A DNA stretch of 64,000 nt. Origin: Hyphomonadaceae bacterium (lineage in GTDB: Bacteria; Pseudomonadota; Alphaproteobacteria; Caulobacterales; Aquidulcibacteraceae). The stretch lies in the NCBI GenBank assembly GCA_009773395.1, contig WRPI01000003.1, positions 62,001 through 126,000 of the forward strand, in the 5' to 3' direction. Every line of letters begins with the position of its first letter. Within the stretch, counting starts at the first letter, position 1. Positions 1-8,933 of this stretch are shown piece after piece. The position numbers and the translations under genes are program-made. Below the pieces are notes generated by a model. It saw nothing but the letters and a program-made list of their open reading frames with translations. It was not told where the DNA came from and searched no databases.

Positions 1-203
1 CATTGGCGCAATTGTTTGTGCAATATAAAGGCCAAGGCGTAACACCACATGATTTATATGAAATAGTCCTGAAAGCCGTCGAAAAGCCGCTTTTTGAACT
101 AACCCTCAAAGAGACCAAAGGCAATCAAATACGCGCTGCTAGCCTTTTGGGGCTTAATCGCAACACTCTTCGCAAACGACTGACCGAACTTAATTTGCAA
201 TAA
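1..203 (+). CDS. ntrC: C-terminal end of nitrogen regulator NtrC (cut by window edge)
   Basis: Only the last 66 or so codons are present; the frame is open to the left edge. The fragment is a Fis-type helix-turn-helix DNA-binding domain with the motif AASLLGLNRNTLRKR near its end, as in the C-terminus of NtrC, the sigma-54-dependent response regulator of nitrogen assimilation. The identity is strengthened by the ntrY and ntrX genes directly downstream, the usual alphaproteobacterial ntrC-ntrY-ntrX order. The receiver and AAA+ domains lie outside the window, so nothing can be said about their integrity. Confidence 0.85.
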   Translation, partial: LAQLFVQYKGQGVTPHDLYEIVLKAVEKPLFELTLKETKGNQIRAASLLGLNRNTLRKRLTELNLQ

Positions 204-234
204 AATCAAAGTTAGTGTTGCAATCCAAACACTA

Positions 235-2526
235 TTGTGGCAAGAATGCAACGTGATAACCGAGAACCACATCGACAGTGACGGCGCTTTGGAGCCGCAT
301 ATTGCAATGACTTCGAGCATTAAGGACGCTACCGAAGCGAACTCAGGCGGCATACAAACATTTGAAGTCACTAAATTTAGCAGCATTCAAATTGTCGCCT
401 ATGTCCTAAGCCTAATTGTAACTTTCATCGCATTATATCTCGCGGTTTCAGGCGGTGATGTAATAAATCCTGCATCGCGCTGGATTTTTGGGCTGTTGTT
501 TTTCAATTTCGCCGTAATATCTTATTTTGCAATTGGCTTGGTCGGGCAAATATCCAAGCTTTTGAAGCAAGGCAAAGAGGCTAAAACTGGCGCCCGGTTG
601 CACATTTATTATGTAAGATTGTTCATTTTTGCGGCTGCAATGCCAGCAATTTTGATTGCGGTTTTTTCGGCTTTCACAATTGGACGCGGGGTTCAAACTT
701 GGCTTTCTGGGCAAGTAGCTTCGGCAATTGAAGCAACATCAAGTTTCGGCAAAGAAACAATTCAGCAAACTAGTGATGCCGCAAGGGTCGATATTTTGGC
801 GATGGCATCAGATTTGAACGCTGCTGCCGCGCAATATAGTTCGTCGCCCAATATTTATCGCAGTTATTTGACAAGCCAAACTGGGCGTCGTGGTTTTGTC
901 GCCGCATATTTATACAATAGCAATGGCGCGATAATTGAAAAAGTCGAAAGACCCACCGGCGCGCCCGCGCCACTTAAGCCCAAGCCAGAAGATTTCGCAA
1001 CTGCCCGCGCTGGCGATGTTTATGTCAATATTGACCATGATCTGATTGTCAGAACTTTGTTCAAACTTAACGGCTATCAAGACATTTATTTGCAAGCTGT
1101 TAGGCTACCCAAGCCCGAACAATTGCGGCTTGTGCAACAGGCTGAGCAAATTGTTGGCGCATATCGGCTTTTGGAAACCCGTCAGACGCAATTGCAAGTC
1201 GTATTCGCGCTCGCATATTTGGAGACAGTTTTATTGGTGGCAATTGGGGCGGGCTGGTTGGGCCTTGCGTCGGCGACCAATATTTCAATGCCAATTGCGC
1301 GCCTAGCATCGGCGGCGGAGCGGGTAAGAGCTGGGGATTTGTCGGTTCAAGTTTCGCCAGACTATAAATTGGGAGAGCTAACCACTCTGATTTTGACTTT
1401 TAATCGAATGACGACTGATATTCAAAATCAAAGGGATGCGATTGAAAAGTCGAGAATACAAGCCGAAACCCGTTCGGCATTTATTCAAGCACTTTTTGAA
1501 GGGGTTAGCGCGGGTATTATTAGTTTGGACGCGGATCACAAAATATTGGCCGCCAATAGTGCTGCTGCGCGCCTGCTCGATGTATCAATGCCCGAATTAT
1601 TCGCCAAAGGGCTGTTTGAAATTGCGCCAGAATTTGCGCCCATTATTAGTGATGTAACGCGTAATGTTGGGGCGCAAGGCCATGTGGAGCGTTTAACTGG
1701 AAATCGCACCCTGATTTTCGATATTCGCGCGACTTATGCCGGCAATGATTTGGTCGTGACTTTTGATGATATTTCAAGCCAAATCGCGGCGCAACGCCAA
1801 GCTGCATGGAAAGATGTGGCAAGGCGTATTGCCCATGAAATCAAAAACCCACTAACCCCTATTCAATTATCCGCCGAAAGATTGGCGAGTAAGTTTGCCA
1901 AGGAAATAACTACCGACCGCGAAGTTTTTGTAAAAATGACTGACACAATTGTCCGCCAAGTTGCAGACATTGGGCGCATGGTAGATGAGTTTTCAGATTT
2001 TGCGCGTATGCCGGCGCCGCGATTTGAGCTTGCCGATATTGGTGAAATTATTCGCCAAGCTGTATTCGCGCAAAAAATTACCTATTCGGAAATTGAATAT
2101 ATTGTCCAACTTCCACCGGAAGCAATCTTAATTGAAATGGACGCGCGTTTAATGGTGCAAGCCATCTCGAATATTTTGAAAAATGCTGCTGAATCAATTG
2201 CCCAAGCCGAAATGGAAACAACAACTCGGCCGCACAGCCATAAAATCGAAGTTAAGCTAAATCTCGAGATAAATTCGGCGCGAATTGAAATTAATGATAG
2301 CGGAGTTGGCTTCCCACTTAAAGATCGCAATCGGCTGTTGGAACCTTATATGACGACGAGGTCCAAAGGAACCGGCCTCGGCCTCGCTATTGTCGCAAGG
2401 GTCATGGAAGAACACGGCGGCTCACTAATTTTGGCGGATCGCCAAGACGGTCAAGCTGGCGGCAGCGTAATTATGGTTTTGCCAATTGGCGAAAAGACAA
2501 ATTCCCTACAAGGAGTGGTTAAATGA
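235..2526 (+). CDS. ntrY: Sensor histidine kinase NtrY
   Basis: Membrane sensor kinase partner of NtrX, linked in Alphaproteobacteria to nitrogen, redox and cell-envelope responses. Three hydrophobic segments lie at about residues 51-71, 83-104 and 126-148 and a fourth at 322-343, leaving a periplasmic region between the third and fourth. A HAMP linker (about 345-400) and a PAS-like region (about 415-510) follow. The phosphoacceptor is His534 in RRIAHEIKNPLTP. The ATPase domain shows the N box around Asn646, then DSGVGFP and GTGLGLA. The TTG at 235 gives 763 residues; GTG at 253 or ATG at 307 are equally possible starts. The 3' end overlaps ntrX by 4 bp (ATGA), indicating translational coupling. 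Confidence 0.93.
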   Translation: MWQECNVITENHIDSDGALEPHIAMTSSIKDATEANSGGIQTFEVTKFSSIQIVAYVLSLIVTFIALYLAVSGGDVINPASRWIFGLLFFNFAVISYFAIGLVGQISKLLKQGKEAKTGARLHIYYVRLFIFAAAMPAILIAVFSAFTIGRGVQTWLSGQVASAIEATSSFGKETIQQTSDAARVDILAMASDLNAAAAQYSSSPNIYRSYLTSQTGRRGFVAAYLYNSNGAIIEKVERPTGAPAPLKPKPEDFATARAGDVYVNIDHDLIVRTLFKLNGYQDIYLQAVRLPKPEQLRLVQQAEQIVGAYRLLETRQTQLQVVFALAYLETVLLVAIGAGWLGLASATNISMPIARLASAAERVRAGDLSVQVSPDYKLGELTTLILTFNRMTTDIQNQRDAIEKSRIQAETRSAFIQALFEGVSAGIISLDADHKILAANSAAARLLDVSMPELFAKGLFEIAPEFAPIISDVTRNVGAQGHVERLTGNRTLIFDIRATYAGNDLVVTFDDISSQIAAQRQAAWKDVARRIAHEIKNPLTPIQLSAERLASKFAKEITTDREVFVKMTDTIVRQVADIGRMVDEFSDFARMPAPRFELADIGEIIRQAVFAQKITYSEIEYIVQLPPEAILIEMDARLMVQAISNILKNAAESIAQAEMETTTRPHSHKIEVKLNLEINSARIEINDSGVGFPLKDRNRLLEPYMTTRSKGTGLGLAIVARVMEEHGGSLILADRQDGQAGGSVIMVLPIGEKTNSLQGVVK

Positions 2527-3911
2527 GAGCAGAAATACTAATTGTTGACGATGAGGCCGATATTCGCGATTTGGTCGGCGGTATTCTTGAAGATGAAGGC
2601 TATGTCGTTAGGTTTGCCGGCAATTCCGATGAAGCGCTAGAAGCATTTCGTGGCCGAAGGCCCGATTTGGTCATTCTGGATGTTTGGCTCCAAGGCTCAA
2701 AGCTCGATGGGCTTGAAATATTATCGACAATCAATGGCATTGACCCCTCTATCCCGGTTGTGTTGGTTTCGGGTCATGGTACAATCGAAACTGCGGTCAC
2801 TGCCCTTAAGCGCGGCGCTTATGATTATATCGAAAAACCATTTAAGTCTGAAAGATTATTATTGATTGTGCAACGGGCATTGGAAGCTGCGGCCTTGCGT
2901 GCCGAAATTTCGAGTTTGCGCACTAAGTCAATTGTATCGGACGAGTTGATTGGGCAAAGCGCAGCAATTCAACATTTAATGACAGCAATCGAAAAAGTCG
3001 CGCCGATGAATTCGCGGGTTCTTATTACTGGGCCTTCGGGAGTAGGCAAAGAGGTGGTTGCGCGGGTTTTGCACCGCAAATCGGGCCGCGCGAATGGCCC
3101 GTTTATGGTAATTTCGGCCTCATCAATCGCGCCTGAAAATATGGAAAGTGAATTATTCGGCGAAGAAGGCAGCGACGGAAGGCCAATCAAAATAGGGGTT
3201 TTTGAACGCGCCCATAATGGCACGTTATTGCTCGATGAAGTTGCCGAAATGCCGCGCGAAACCCAATCAAAAATCCTTAGGGTTTTGGTGGAACAAAGTT
3301 TCAGAAGAGTTGGCGGGGCTTTGCCAATTGAAGTCGATGTCAGGGTAATTAGTTCGTCTGCGCGCGATTTACGATTGGCGATAAATAATGGCCAATTTCG
3401 CGAGGATTTATACCACAGGCTTAATGTTGTCCCGCTGCCGGTCCCGCCATTGTCCGAACGCCGCGATGATGTGCCTGCTTTGACTGAATATTTCTCAAAG
3501 CGTATTTCCGAAACCAATGGCGTGCCGAACCGCGTTTTCAGTGACGAAGCAATGGCTGCGTTGCAAGCTGCATCATGGCATGGCAATGTTCGCGAATTGC
3601 GTAATTTGGTTGAGCGCGTGCTTATTTTGGCAGCAACCCCAGTTACGGAACCGATTAGCGTCGCGGCATTGTCGCTGGACGGGGCAGGAGTCACAGAACT
3701 CGCGGACAGAACAGGTTTGCATCATCTTGTGTCACTGCCGCTTCGTGAAGCGCGTGAGCTGTTTGAGCGCGAATATCTCAATGCGCAAATTTCACGTTTT
3801 GGCGGCAATATTTCAAAAACCGCAAACTTTATTGGTATGGAGCGCTCGGCTTTGCATCGTAAATTGAAAACTTTGGGCGTTGAAGGTTTGCGCGGATTAG
3901 ATATGGAATAA
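2523..3911 (+). CDS. ntrX: Response regulator NtrX
   Basis: Receiver domain at about residues 1-120 with the acidic pocket D9/D10 and phosphoacceptor Asp53. An AAA+ domain follows, with Walker A GPSGVGKE (170-177) and Walker B LLLDEV (235-240). A C-terminal Fis-type helix-turn-helix contains NISKTANFIGMERSALHRKL. The region between ELFGEEG and KIGVFERAH lacks the GAFTGA loop that contacts sigma-54. This is typical of NtrX and means it probably does not act as a classical sigma-54 activator. It is the cognate regulator of NtrY, translated from an ATGA overlap. Alphaproteobacteria often carry trkA next; here a palindromic repeat and dat follow instead. Confidence 0.95.
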   Translation: MRAEILIVDDEADIRDLVGGILEDEGYVVRFAGNSDEALEAFRGRRPDLVILDVWLQGSKLDGLEILSTINGIDPSIPVVLVSGHGTIETAVTALKRGAYDYIEKPFKSERLLLIVQRALEAAALRAEISSLRTKSIVSDELIGQSAAIQHLMTAIEKVAPMNSRVLITGPSGVGKEVVARVLHRKSGRANGPFMVISASSIAPENMESELFGEEGSDGRPIKIGVFERAHNGTLLLDEVAEMPRETQSKILRVLVEQSFRRVGGALPIEVDVRVISSSARDLRLAINNGQFREDLYHRLNVVPLPVPPLSERRDDVPALTEYFSKRISETNGVPNRVFSDEAMAALQAASWHGNVRELRNLVERVLILAATPVTEPISVAALSLDGAGVTELADRTGLHHLVSLPLREARELFEREYLNAQISRFGGNISKTANFIGMERSALHRKLKTLGVEGLRGLDME

Positions 3912-3913
3912 AG

Positions 3914-3990
3914 CATTTCCCGAAAAGTGCTTGGCAGGCGAAGCACGCAGTGCGAAGACTGGTGAAGCGGTTTTCGGACAAGAAATGCGA
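3914..3990. repeat. RIME-like palindromic intergenic element
   Basis: Between ntrX and dat the left arm GCATTTCCCGAAAAGTGC is matched by a right arm GGTTTTCGGACAAGAAATGC. Their outer parts are reverse complements apart from a small bulge. The arm sequences closely resemble the very common rhizobial intergenic palindrome with 'cccgaaaag ... ggttttcggacaag' arms. About 35 extra bases rich in GCGAAGC-type words lie between the arms, so this copy is a mosaic. It may fold into a hairpin in the ntrX-dat transcript. Confidence 0.7.
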
Positions 3991-4009
3991 CAAAATAAAG
4001 GTATGAAAT

Positions 4010-4852
4010 ATGTCTCGTTATGCATATGTAAATGGTAATTTCACGCGCTTTAATCAGGCAAAAGTCCATATTGAAGATCGCGGTCTGCAATTTGGTGATA
4101 GTGTTTATGAAGTCTGGGCGGCAAAAGACGGCGTATTATTGGACGATATTGGCCATCTACATCGGCTTTCGCGCTCGCTCGGGATGCTAAGGATTGAATT
4201 GCCGTTGCCGCTTGGTTCTTTGAAGCCAATAATTGGCAATTTGCTGCGACTAAACCGCGTGAAAAATGGCTTGGTCTATTTGCAAATCACACGTGGAGTT
4301 GCGCCGCGTGATCATCCATTTCCAAAAAATGCGACCCCAACAATTATCATTACAGTTCGCCCCAAAAATTATGCACAATTGGAGGCCAAAGCCCAAAAAG
4401 GCATTAAAATTGTTACCAAAAAGGACTTAAGGTGGAAACGCGTCGATATAAAGACCACTAATTTATTGCCAAATCTGCTCGCTAAACAAGAAGCAATAGA
4501 CGAAGGCGCCGAGGATGTTTGGTTTTTTGACGACAATGGCAAAATAACCGAAGGCAGCGCGCAAAACGCGTGGATTTTGAATAAAGAAGGCAATTTGCAA
4601 ACTAGGGGTCTTGGTGAAGATATATTGGGCGGCATAACTCGCAGCACAATTATGGCTTTGGCCAAAAAATTAAACCTGAAAATTGTCGAAAAACCATTCA
4701 GCGTCCAAGAAGCAATTGAAGCCCGCGAAGCATTCGTAACTTCGGCCACTTCATTTGTAACTGCGGTAGTTGAAATCGACGGCAGGCCAATTGGCAATGG
4801 CAATGTTGGCAGTGTTGCGACAATATTACGCAAAGCCTATTTTGAAAATTAA
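4010..4852 (+). CDS. dat: D-amino acid aminotransferase-like class IV PLP enzyme
   Basis: Fold-type IV pyridoxal-phosphate aminotransferase of 280 residues, the usual size. The Schiff-base lysine is Lys148 in RVDIKTTNLLPN, a signature of D-alanine/D-amino acid transaminases (and, less specifically, of branched-chain transaminases and aminodeoxychorismate lyases). N-terminal YVNGNF and EDRGLQFGDSVYEV match the family's substrate-pocket strands. The gene sits between ntrX and hfq, a position where Alphaproteobacteria commonly keep a dat-like gene. It probably supplies D-glutamate or D-alanine for cell-wall synthesis, but substrate cannot be read from sequence alone. The ATG at 4010 follows the palindromic repeat with a poor ribosome-binding site. 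Confidence 0.85.
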   Translation: MSRYAYVNGNFTRFNQAKVHIEDRGLQFGDSVYEVWAAKDGVLLDDIGHLHRLSRSLGMLRIELPLPLGSLKPIIGNLLRLNRVKNGLVYLQITRGVAPRDHPFPKNATPTIIITVRPKNYAQLEAKAQKGIKIVTKKDLRWKRVDIKTTNLLPNLLAKQEAIDEGAEDVWFFDDNGKITEGSAQNAWILNKEGNLQTRGLGEDILGGITRSTIMALAKKLNLKIVEKPFSVQEAIEAREAFVTSATSFVTAVVEIDGRPIGNGNVGSVATILRKAYFEN

Positions 4853-4970
4853 CAGATTTAATGAGTAGTAGCCGAATAACTGCATTGAAAAATTTGCAAA
4901 ATGGGTTCAAATGGCGGTTCAATATGAAAATATTGATTAACCTCGCTTTGAAAATGAGTGGGCAATAAGA

Positions 4971-5234
4971 ATGGAAAACAAAATGTCAGCCGATAAGAAG
5001 CAAAATCTACAAGACGCATTTCTCAATGCAGTTCGCAAATCACGTACCCCTTTGACGATTTTTTTGGTAAATGGCGTGAAATTACAAGGCGTTGTCACAT
5101 GGTTCGACAATTTCTGCCTACTTTTGCGGCGTGAAGGCCAAGTTCAACTTGTCTATAAACACGCAATTTCAACAATAATGCCAGGTGGCCCAGTCGCTCT
5201 ATTTGAAAGTGAAACTTTCGAGGACGAGGAGTAA
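4971..5234 (+). CDS. hfq: RNA chaperone Hfq
   Basis: Sm-like RNA chaperone that forms a hexameric ring and pairs small RNAs with mRNAs. The first Sm motif includes [20 protein letters not shown] and the second contains [10 protein letters not shown], both near-identical to the family consensus. The protein is short (87 residues) with an acidic tail ending FEDEE, as in other Alphaproteobacteria. Two starts are possible: ATG 4971 or ATG 4983 ([10 protein letters not shown], 83 residues); the second better matches typical Hfq N-termini. hflX starts 3 bp after the stop codon, the classical hfq-hflX pair. Confidence 0.97.
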   Translation: MENKMSADKKQNLQDAFLNAVRKSRTPLTIFLVNGVKLQGVVTWFDNFCLLLRREGQVQLVYKHAISTIMPGGPVALFESETFEDEE

Positions 5235-5237
5235 TTA

Positions 5238-6566
5238 TTGTATAATAGCGAAGCGCCAGCTTGGAAGGCAATCGTAATTCACCCAATTACGGCCTCAACC
5301 AGCAAGTCAAGAATCCCGGAACTGCAACTTGAAGAAGCCGTCGGTTTGACCCTCGCTTTAGGGCTCGAAATTGTCCATAGTTCGGTAATCAGCATAAGGC
5401 AAATTCGCCCATCAATATTTTTCGGCGCAGGCAAACTCGAAGACCTTGACGCATTAGCGGAGGAAACCGAAGCGCAAATTCTCGTGATTAATGATGAAAT
5501 TTCGCCGATTCAACAACGCAATATTGAAAAGCGCTTGGGGCTAAAAGTCATTGACCGAACCGGCCTTATTTTGGAAATTTTCTCACTGCGCGCCAGAACA
5601 AAAGAAGGCAAGTTGCAAGTTGAATTAGCGCGCTTGAGCTACGAAAAGTCACGGCTTGTAAGGACCTGGACCCACCTTGAACGGCAACGCGGCGGCACTG
5701 GCAAAACTGGTGGCCCAGGTGAGCGGCAAATTGAATTAGACAGGCGTTTGATTGCGGATCGCATTGTGAAACTTAAACGTGAACTTGAAGAAGTGCGGCG
5801 CACACGTGGTTTACAACGCGCGGGCAGGGAGCGAATGCCTTTTCCAATTGTCGCTCTGGTCGGTTATACAAATGCTGGCAAATCAACACTTTTCAACAAT
5901 GCCACAAAAGCCAAAGTTTTGGCGAAGGACATGTTGTTTGCGACTTTGGACACAACCTCTAGGGCCATGAAAACACCGCAAGGGCGTGACATTATATTAT
6001 CCGACACAGTGGGTTTCATAACCGATTTACCGCATGAGCTTATTGCGGCATTTCGGGCGACTTTGGAAGAAGTCGCCGAGGCCGATATATTAATCCATGT
6101 TCGCGATATTTCAGGGGCAGAAACCGAAGCCCAAAAACACGATGTAGATCAAATTCTTGATACGATACTCAAAGGCGCGGAGCCTTTGCCGACCATTATC
6201 GAAGCCTGGAACAAAGCCGATTTATTGCCAGAAGCAGCACTTTTAGAAGCCAAAGCAAATCGCAATATTCTGTTTAAGCGTGACGGCAAAGTCGCGGTTT
6301 TGACCAATAGTGAAAGCGGCGAGGGGCTTGATGAATTATTTGACGAAATCGACAAAGAACTATCATTTGGCGCAAAGCAAAAATCCATTATTTGCGGCGC
6401 GAATGACGGCAAAATGCGGGCCTGGCTTTATGACAAAGGGGTGGTTTTGCGCGAAATAAGGAATGATGACGGCGAAGTGGTTTTGAAAGTATCACTCGAC
6501 AAAATAAATGAGATTAAATTCAAATCGCAATTTCCTGAGGCAATCGAAAGTGCCATAGTGGCGTAA
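5238..6566 (+). CDS. hflX: Ribosome-associated GTPase HflX
   Basis: Translational GTPase that splits stalled or heat-damaged ribosomes. An N-terminal HflX domain (about 1-190) contains FFGAGKLEDL and the glycine-rich RGGTGKTGGPGE linker. The G domain shows G1 GYTNAGKST (209-217), G3 DTVGF (256-260) and G4 NKAD. Length (442 residues) is normal. Translation begins at TTG 5238, 3 bp downstream of hfq, with the purine-rich GAGGACGAGGAG of the hfq 3' end acting as ribosome-binding site; the two genes are therefore almost certainly coupled. The stop codon abuts the convergent mazG stop with no spacer. Confidence 0.96.
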   Translation: MYNSEAPAWKAIVIHPITASTSKSRIPELQLEEAVGLTLALGLEIVHSSVISIRQIRPSIFFGAGKLEDLDALAEETEAQILVINDEISPIQQRNIEKRLGLKVIDRTGLILEIFSLRARTKEGKLQVELARLSYEKSRLVRTWTHLERQRGGTGKTGGPGERQIELDRRLIADRIVKLKRELEEVRRTRGLQRAGRERMPFPIVALVGYTNAGKSTLFNNATKAKVLAKDMLFATLDTTSRAMKTPQGRDIILSDTVGFITDLPHELIAAFRATLEEVAEADILIHVRDISGAETEAQKHDVDQILDTILKGAEPLPTIIEAWNKADLLPEAALLEAKANRNILFKRDGKVAVLTNSESGEGLDELFDEIDKELSFGAKQKSIICGANDGKMRAWLYDKGVVLREIRNDDGEVVLKVSLDKINEIKFKSQFPEAIESAIVA

Positions 6567-7379
6567 TCAATTACCTTCCATTTTCGCTTTCAACCATAGC
6601 CCTTCCATTTCATCAATCGTCGAATTTTGCGGTGATTTGCAAAGTTTTGCCAATTCAGTCTCAATGAAACGAAAGCGCTTTTCGAACTTATCATTGGCCA
6701 ATCGGAGGGCATTTTCGGGGTCGATATCGCATTTTCGGGCAAGGTTCACTAATACAAATAAGCAATCGCCAATTTCTTCTTGAATATGTAAAAAATTATT
6801 AGATTCAATTGCTTCTTTGGTTTCATTAACTTCTTCATTTAACTTTTCAAAAATTGCTTCAGGCCCTGTCCAATCAAAACCAACCCTTGCCGCGCGTTTA
6901 GATAGTTTCCAGGCGCGAGATAAAGCGGGAAGGGCGATTGCGACATCGGCCAAAATGCTATTGTCAGTTTTAAGTTTAGCGGCGCGTTCTTCGGCTTTGA
7001 GGTTTTCCCAATTGACAAGCACAGCTTCAGGCGTTGCAATTTGATTGTCGCCAAAAACATGTTCATGCCGCGCAACCATTTTTCGGTTCAAAGCTTCGAC
7101 GACGTCAACAAAATCAAATAGTTCGGCTTCCTCGGCCATGCGCGAATGAAAAGCGACTTGAAAAACCAAATCACCCAATTCTTCTTTCAATGCGGCGAAG
7201 TCGCGCTTCTTTATTGCGTCGGCAACTTCATAGGCTTCTTCAATAGTGAAGGGGGCAATGGTGTCAAAATCCTGCTCTAAATCCCAAGGGCAGCCATTTT
7301 CAGGAGCCCGCAAACGCGCCATTATTTCAATTTGCTTGTGCAACGCCCGCGCCAGTTTTTCGGATTTATCACAAATCAT
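6567..7379 (-). CDS. mazG: Nucleoside triphosphate pyrophosphohydrolase MazG
   Basis: Hydrolyses NTPs to NMPs plus pyrophosphate, a nucleotide-pool housekeeping role. Two tandem MazG domains are visible. The first has RAPENGCPWDLEQ and the metal-binding EEAYEV / EELGDL acidic pairs; the second has EEVNETKEAIE and EEIGDCLFVLVNL. At 270 residues it matches the full-length two-domain enzyme. The start codon overlaps the stop of the upstream MFS gene by 4 bp, so both are likely co-transcribed. It converges tail to tail with hflX, the usual hfq-hflX-mazG cluster but here with mazG inverted. Confidence 0.95.
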   Translation of the reverse strand: MICDKSEKLARALHKQIEIMARLRAPENGCPWDLEQDFDTIAPFTIEEAYEVADAIKKRDFAALKEELGDLVFQVAFHSRMAEEAELFDFVDVVEALNRKMVARHEHVFGDNQIATPEAVLVNWENLKAEERAAKLKTDNSILADVAIALPALSRAWKLSKRAARVGFDWTGPEAIFEKLNEEVNETKEAIESNNFLHIQEEIGDCLFVLVNLARKCDIDPENALRLANDKFEKRFRFIETELAKLCKSPQNSTIDEMEGLWLKAKMEGN

Positions 7380-8725
7380 TGCGCGTCGTTTTCTTGCAAG
7401 CTCAATTGATGTTGGACTTCTTCGACACGTTCACGGGTGAGTGGGTAGCTGTTCATCAACCAAATGGCGATACCTTGACAAATTAGGGGAAAGCCAAAAT
7501 AAATCATGGTCAGACCATTTATTGACGATTGAGTGTTGGCCATTCCCAAATTCGCATCATAGCCAATCGCCTGCAATAAAACGAAAGTTACACCGACTGC
7601 AAGCGCATAGCCTGTCTTGGTCGTAAAACCCAATAATGCGAATAAAAGGCCAGTGCGGTCCTTTTTGGTCACTAATTTATCTTCATCACCAATATCGGAC
7701 ACCATAGAGCGTATTAAATACAATGGCGCGGCGTAGGATATGCCGACTATGCCAATAAGAACACCAGCCAGCGCGACATTGCCTTTAGGCAGGTATAAGA
7801 TGAGGAGTTGAGACAATATAGTATAACAACACGCCAATAAAAGCGCGCGATGCTTACCAAACTTCTTGGCAATTGTGACCCACAAGGGAGTAAATACCAA
7901 ACCCGAAACGAAATATATCAAAAGCAAAAGAAAAGCGCTTTTGCCATAATCCTTAATTGATGACAGATAAAACAAAAACATTGCGCCAGTTACGCCGCCC
8001 GAAAATGCCAAGGCGATATCTGAAATCATTAAGCGCCTAAGCGAAACTAGTGAAAACAAGGCCAAAAAATCTTTAGGCTGTGAATGGCTTTTGACAGGGC
8101 TCGCAATCGGTTCTTTGGCAAAAAAATGAGACACAAGGGCGCAAAGCGGGACGGCAATAACAATGAACATGCCCATGGCTCGAACCCCATCAGCCTCACT
8201 TCCGCCGCGCGCCACAACAATAACTGGCAAGGACAATACCATCAACATGCCAACAATATTGCCGATTTGCCAGAAAGAAAACACGCGCGATCTTTCATGG
8301 TAATTTGTTGAAAGGCTCGCTCCGATACCCAATTGCGCCAAAGTGCTTGCCGAAAATGCGACATATCCAGTGAATAGAAAGAACACCAAATACCAAGCGC
8401 TTACACCGGGCTTAACCATAAAAAGATACCATGTAAGAACCGACATAAAAGGCGCGCAAGCAAGAAGCCACGGCGTAAATCTGCCAATTTTTGTGCTAGT
8501 CCTATCCATCGACATGCCAATGAAAATATCTATCACGATGTCAAATAAGCGGGCCGCCATAAATATAAGGCCAACCACGCCGAGACTTAGCCCAACATAT
8601 TTCACATAATAGGGGGGGAGGTAAATAACCAACGGCAATGCAAAAGCCGCCAATGGCAATGACGGCGCGGAAAACGCAAGAATCCGAGTGATAGCAGTTT
8701 TGCCATTTTGGTTATCATTTGCCAT
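7376..8725 (-). CDS. MFS symporter, glycoside-pentoside-hexuronide (GPH) type
   Basis: Polytopic inner-membrane protein of 449 residues with about 12 hydrophobic segments. The N-terminal half carries the GPH/MFS_2 signature region (AARLFDIVIDIFIGMSMDRT, then GRFTPWLL), which suggests cation-coupled uptake of a sugar or glycoside. The chosen ATG at 8725 is preceded by a clear AAGGGA ribosome-binding site; the open frame extends 18 codons further upstream without one. It leads a two-gene unit with mazG. The substrate cannot be inferred, and no sugar-catabolism genes are adjacent. The gene is divergent from the DUF445 gene. Confidence 0.82.
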   Translation of the reverse strand: MANDNQNGKTAITRILAFSAPSLPLAAFALPLVIYLPPYYVKYVGLSLGVVGLIFMAARLFDIVIDIFIGMSMDRTSTKIGRFTPWLLACAPFMSVLTWYLFMVKPGVSAWYLVFFLFTGYVAFSASTLAQLGIGASLSTNYHERSRVFSFWQIGNIVGMLMVLSLPVIVVARGGSEADGVRAMGMFIVIAVPLCALVSHFFAKEPIASPVKSHSQPKDFLALFSLVSLRRLMISDIALAFSGGVTGAMFLFYLSSIKDYGKSAFLLLLIYFVSGLVFTPLWVTIAKKFGKHRALLLACCYTILSQLLILYLPKGNVALAGVLIGIVGISYAAPLYLIRSMVSDIGDEDKLVTKKDRTGLLFALLGFTTKTGYALAVGVTFVLLQAIGYDANLGMANTQSSINGLTMIYFGFPLICQGIAIWLMNSYPLTRERVEEVQHQLSLQENDAQ

Positions 8726-8933
8726 TTTTGTTCCCTTTTGTATTCTTGATATGTTGGAACAGGATTCGCTTACGGGCAAGCATTTATTAATGGGGGGAGA
8801 GGTTTTTGCCGCCCACGCAACAATTAACTACAGTCGCATAAGAACCATTATGGGACATGTGGACGCGAGATAGCCGCTCTTACGCTGGTATTTGCGAAAA
8901 CTACTTCCCACTTGTGCCATTACATATTACGCT

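Noticed and set aside
2969-3694. 241-codon minus-strand frame
   Set aside because: Entirely antisense to the AAA+ region of ntrX; no family features, a shadow of codon bias.
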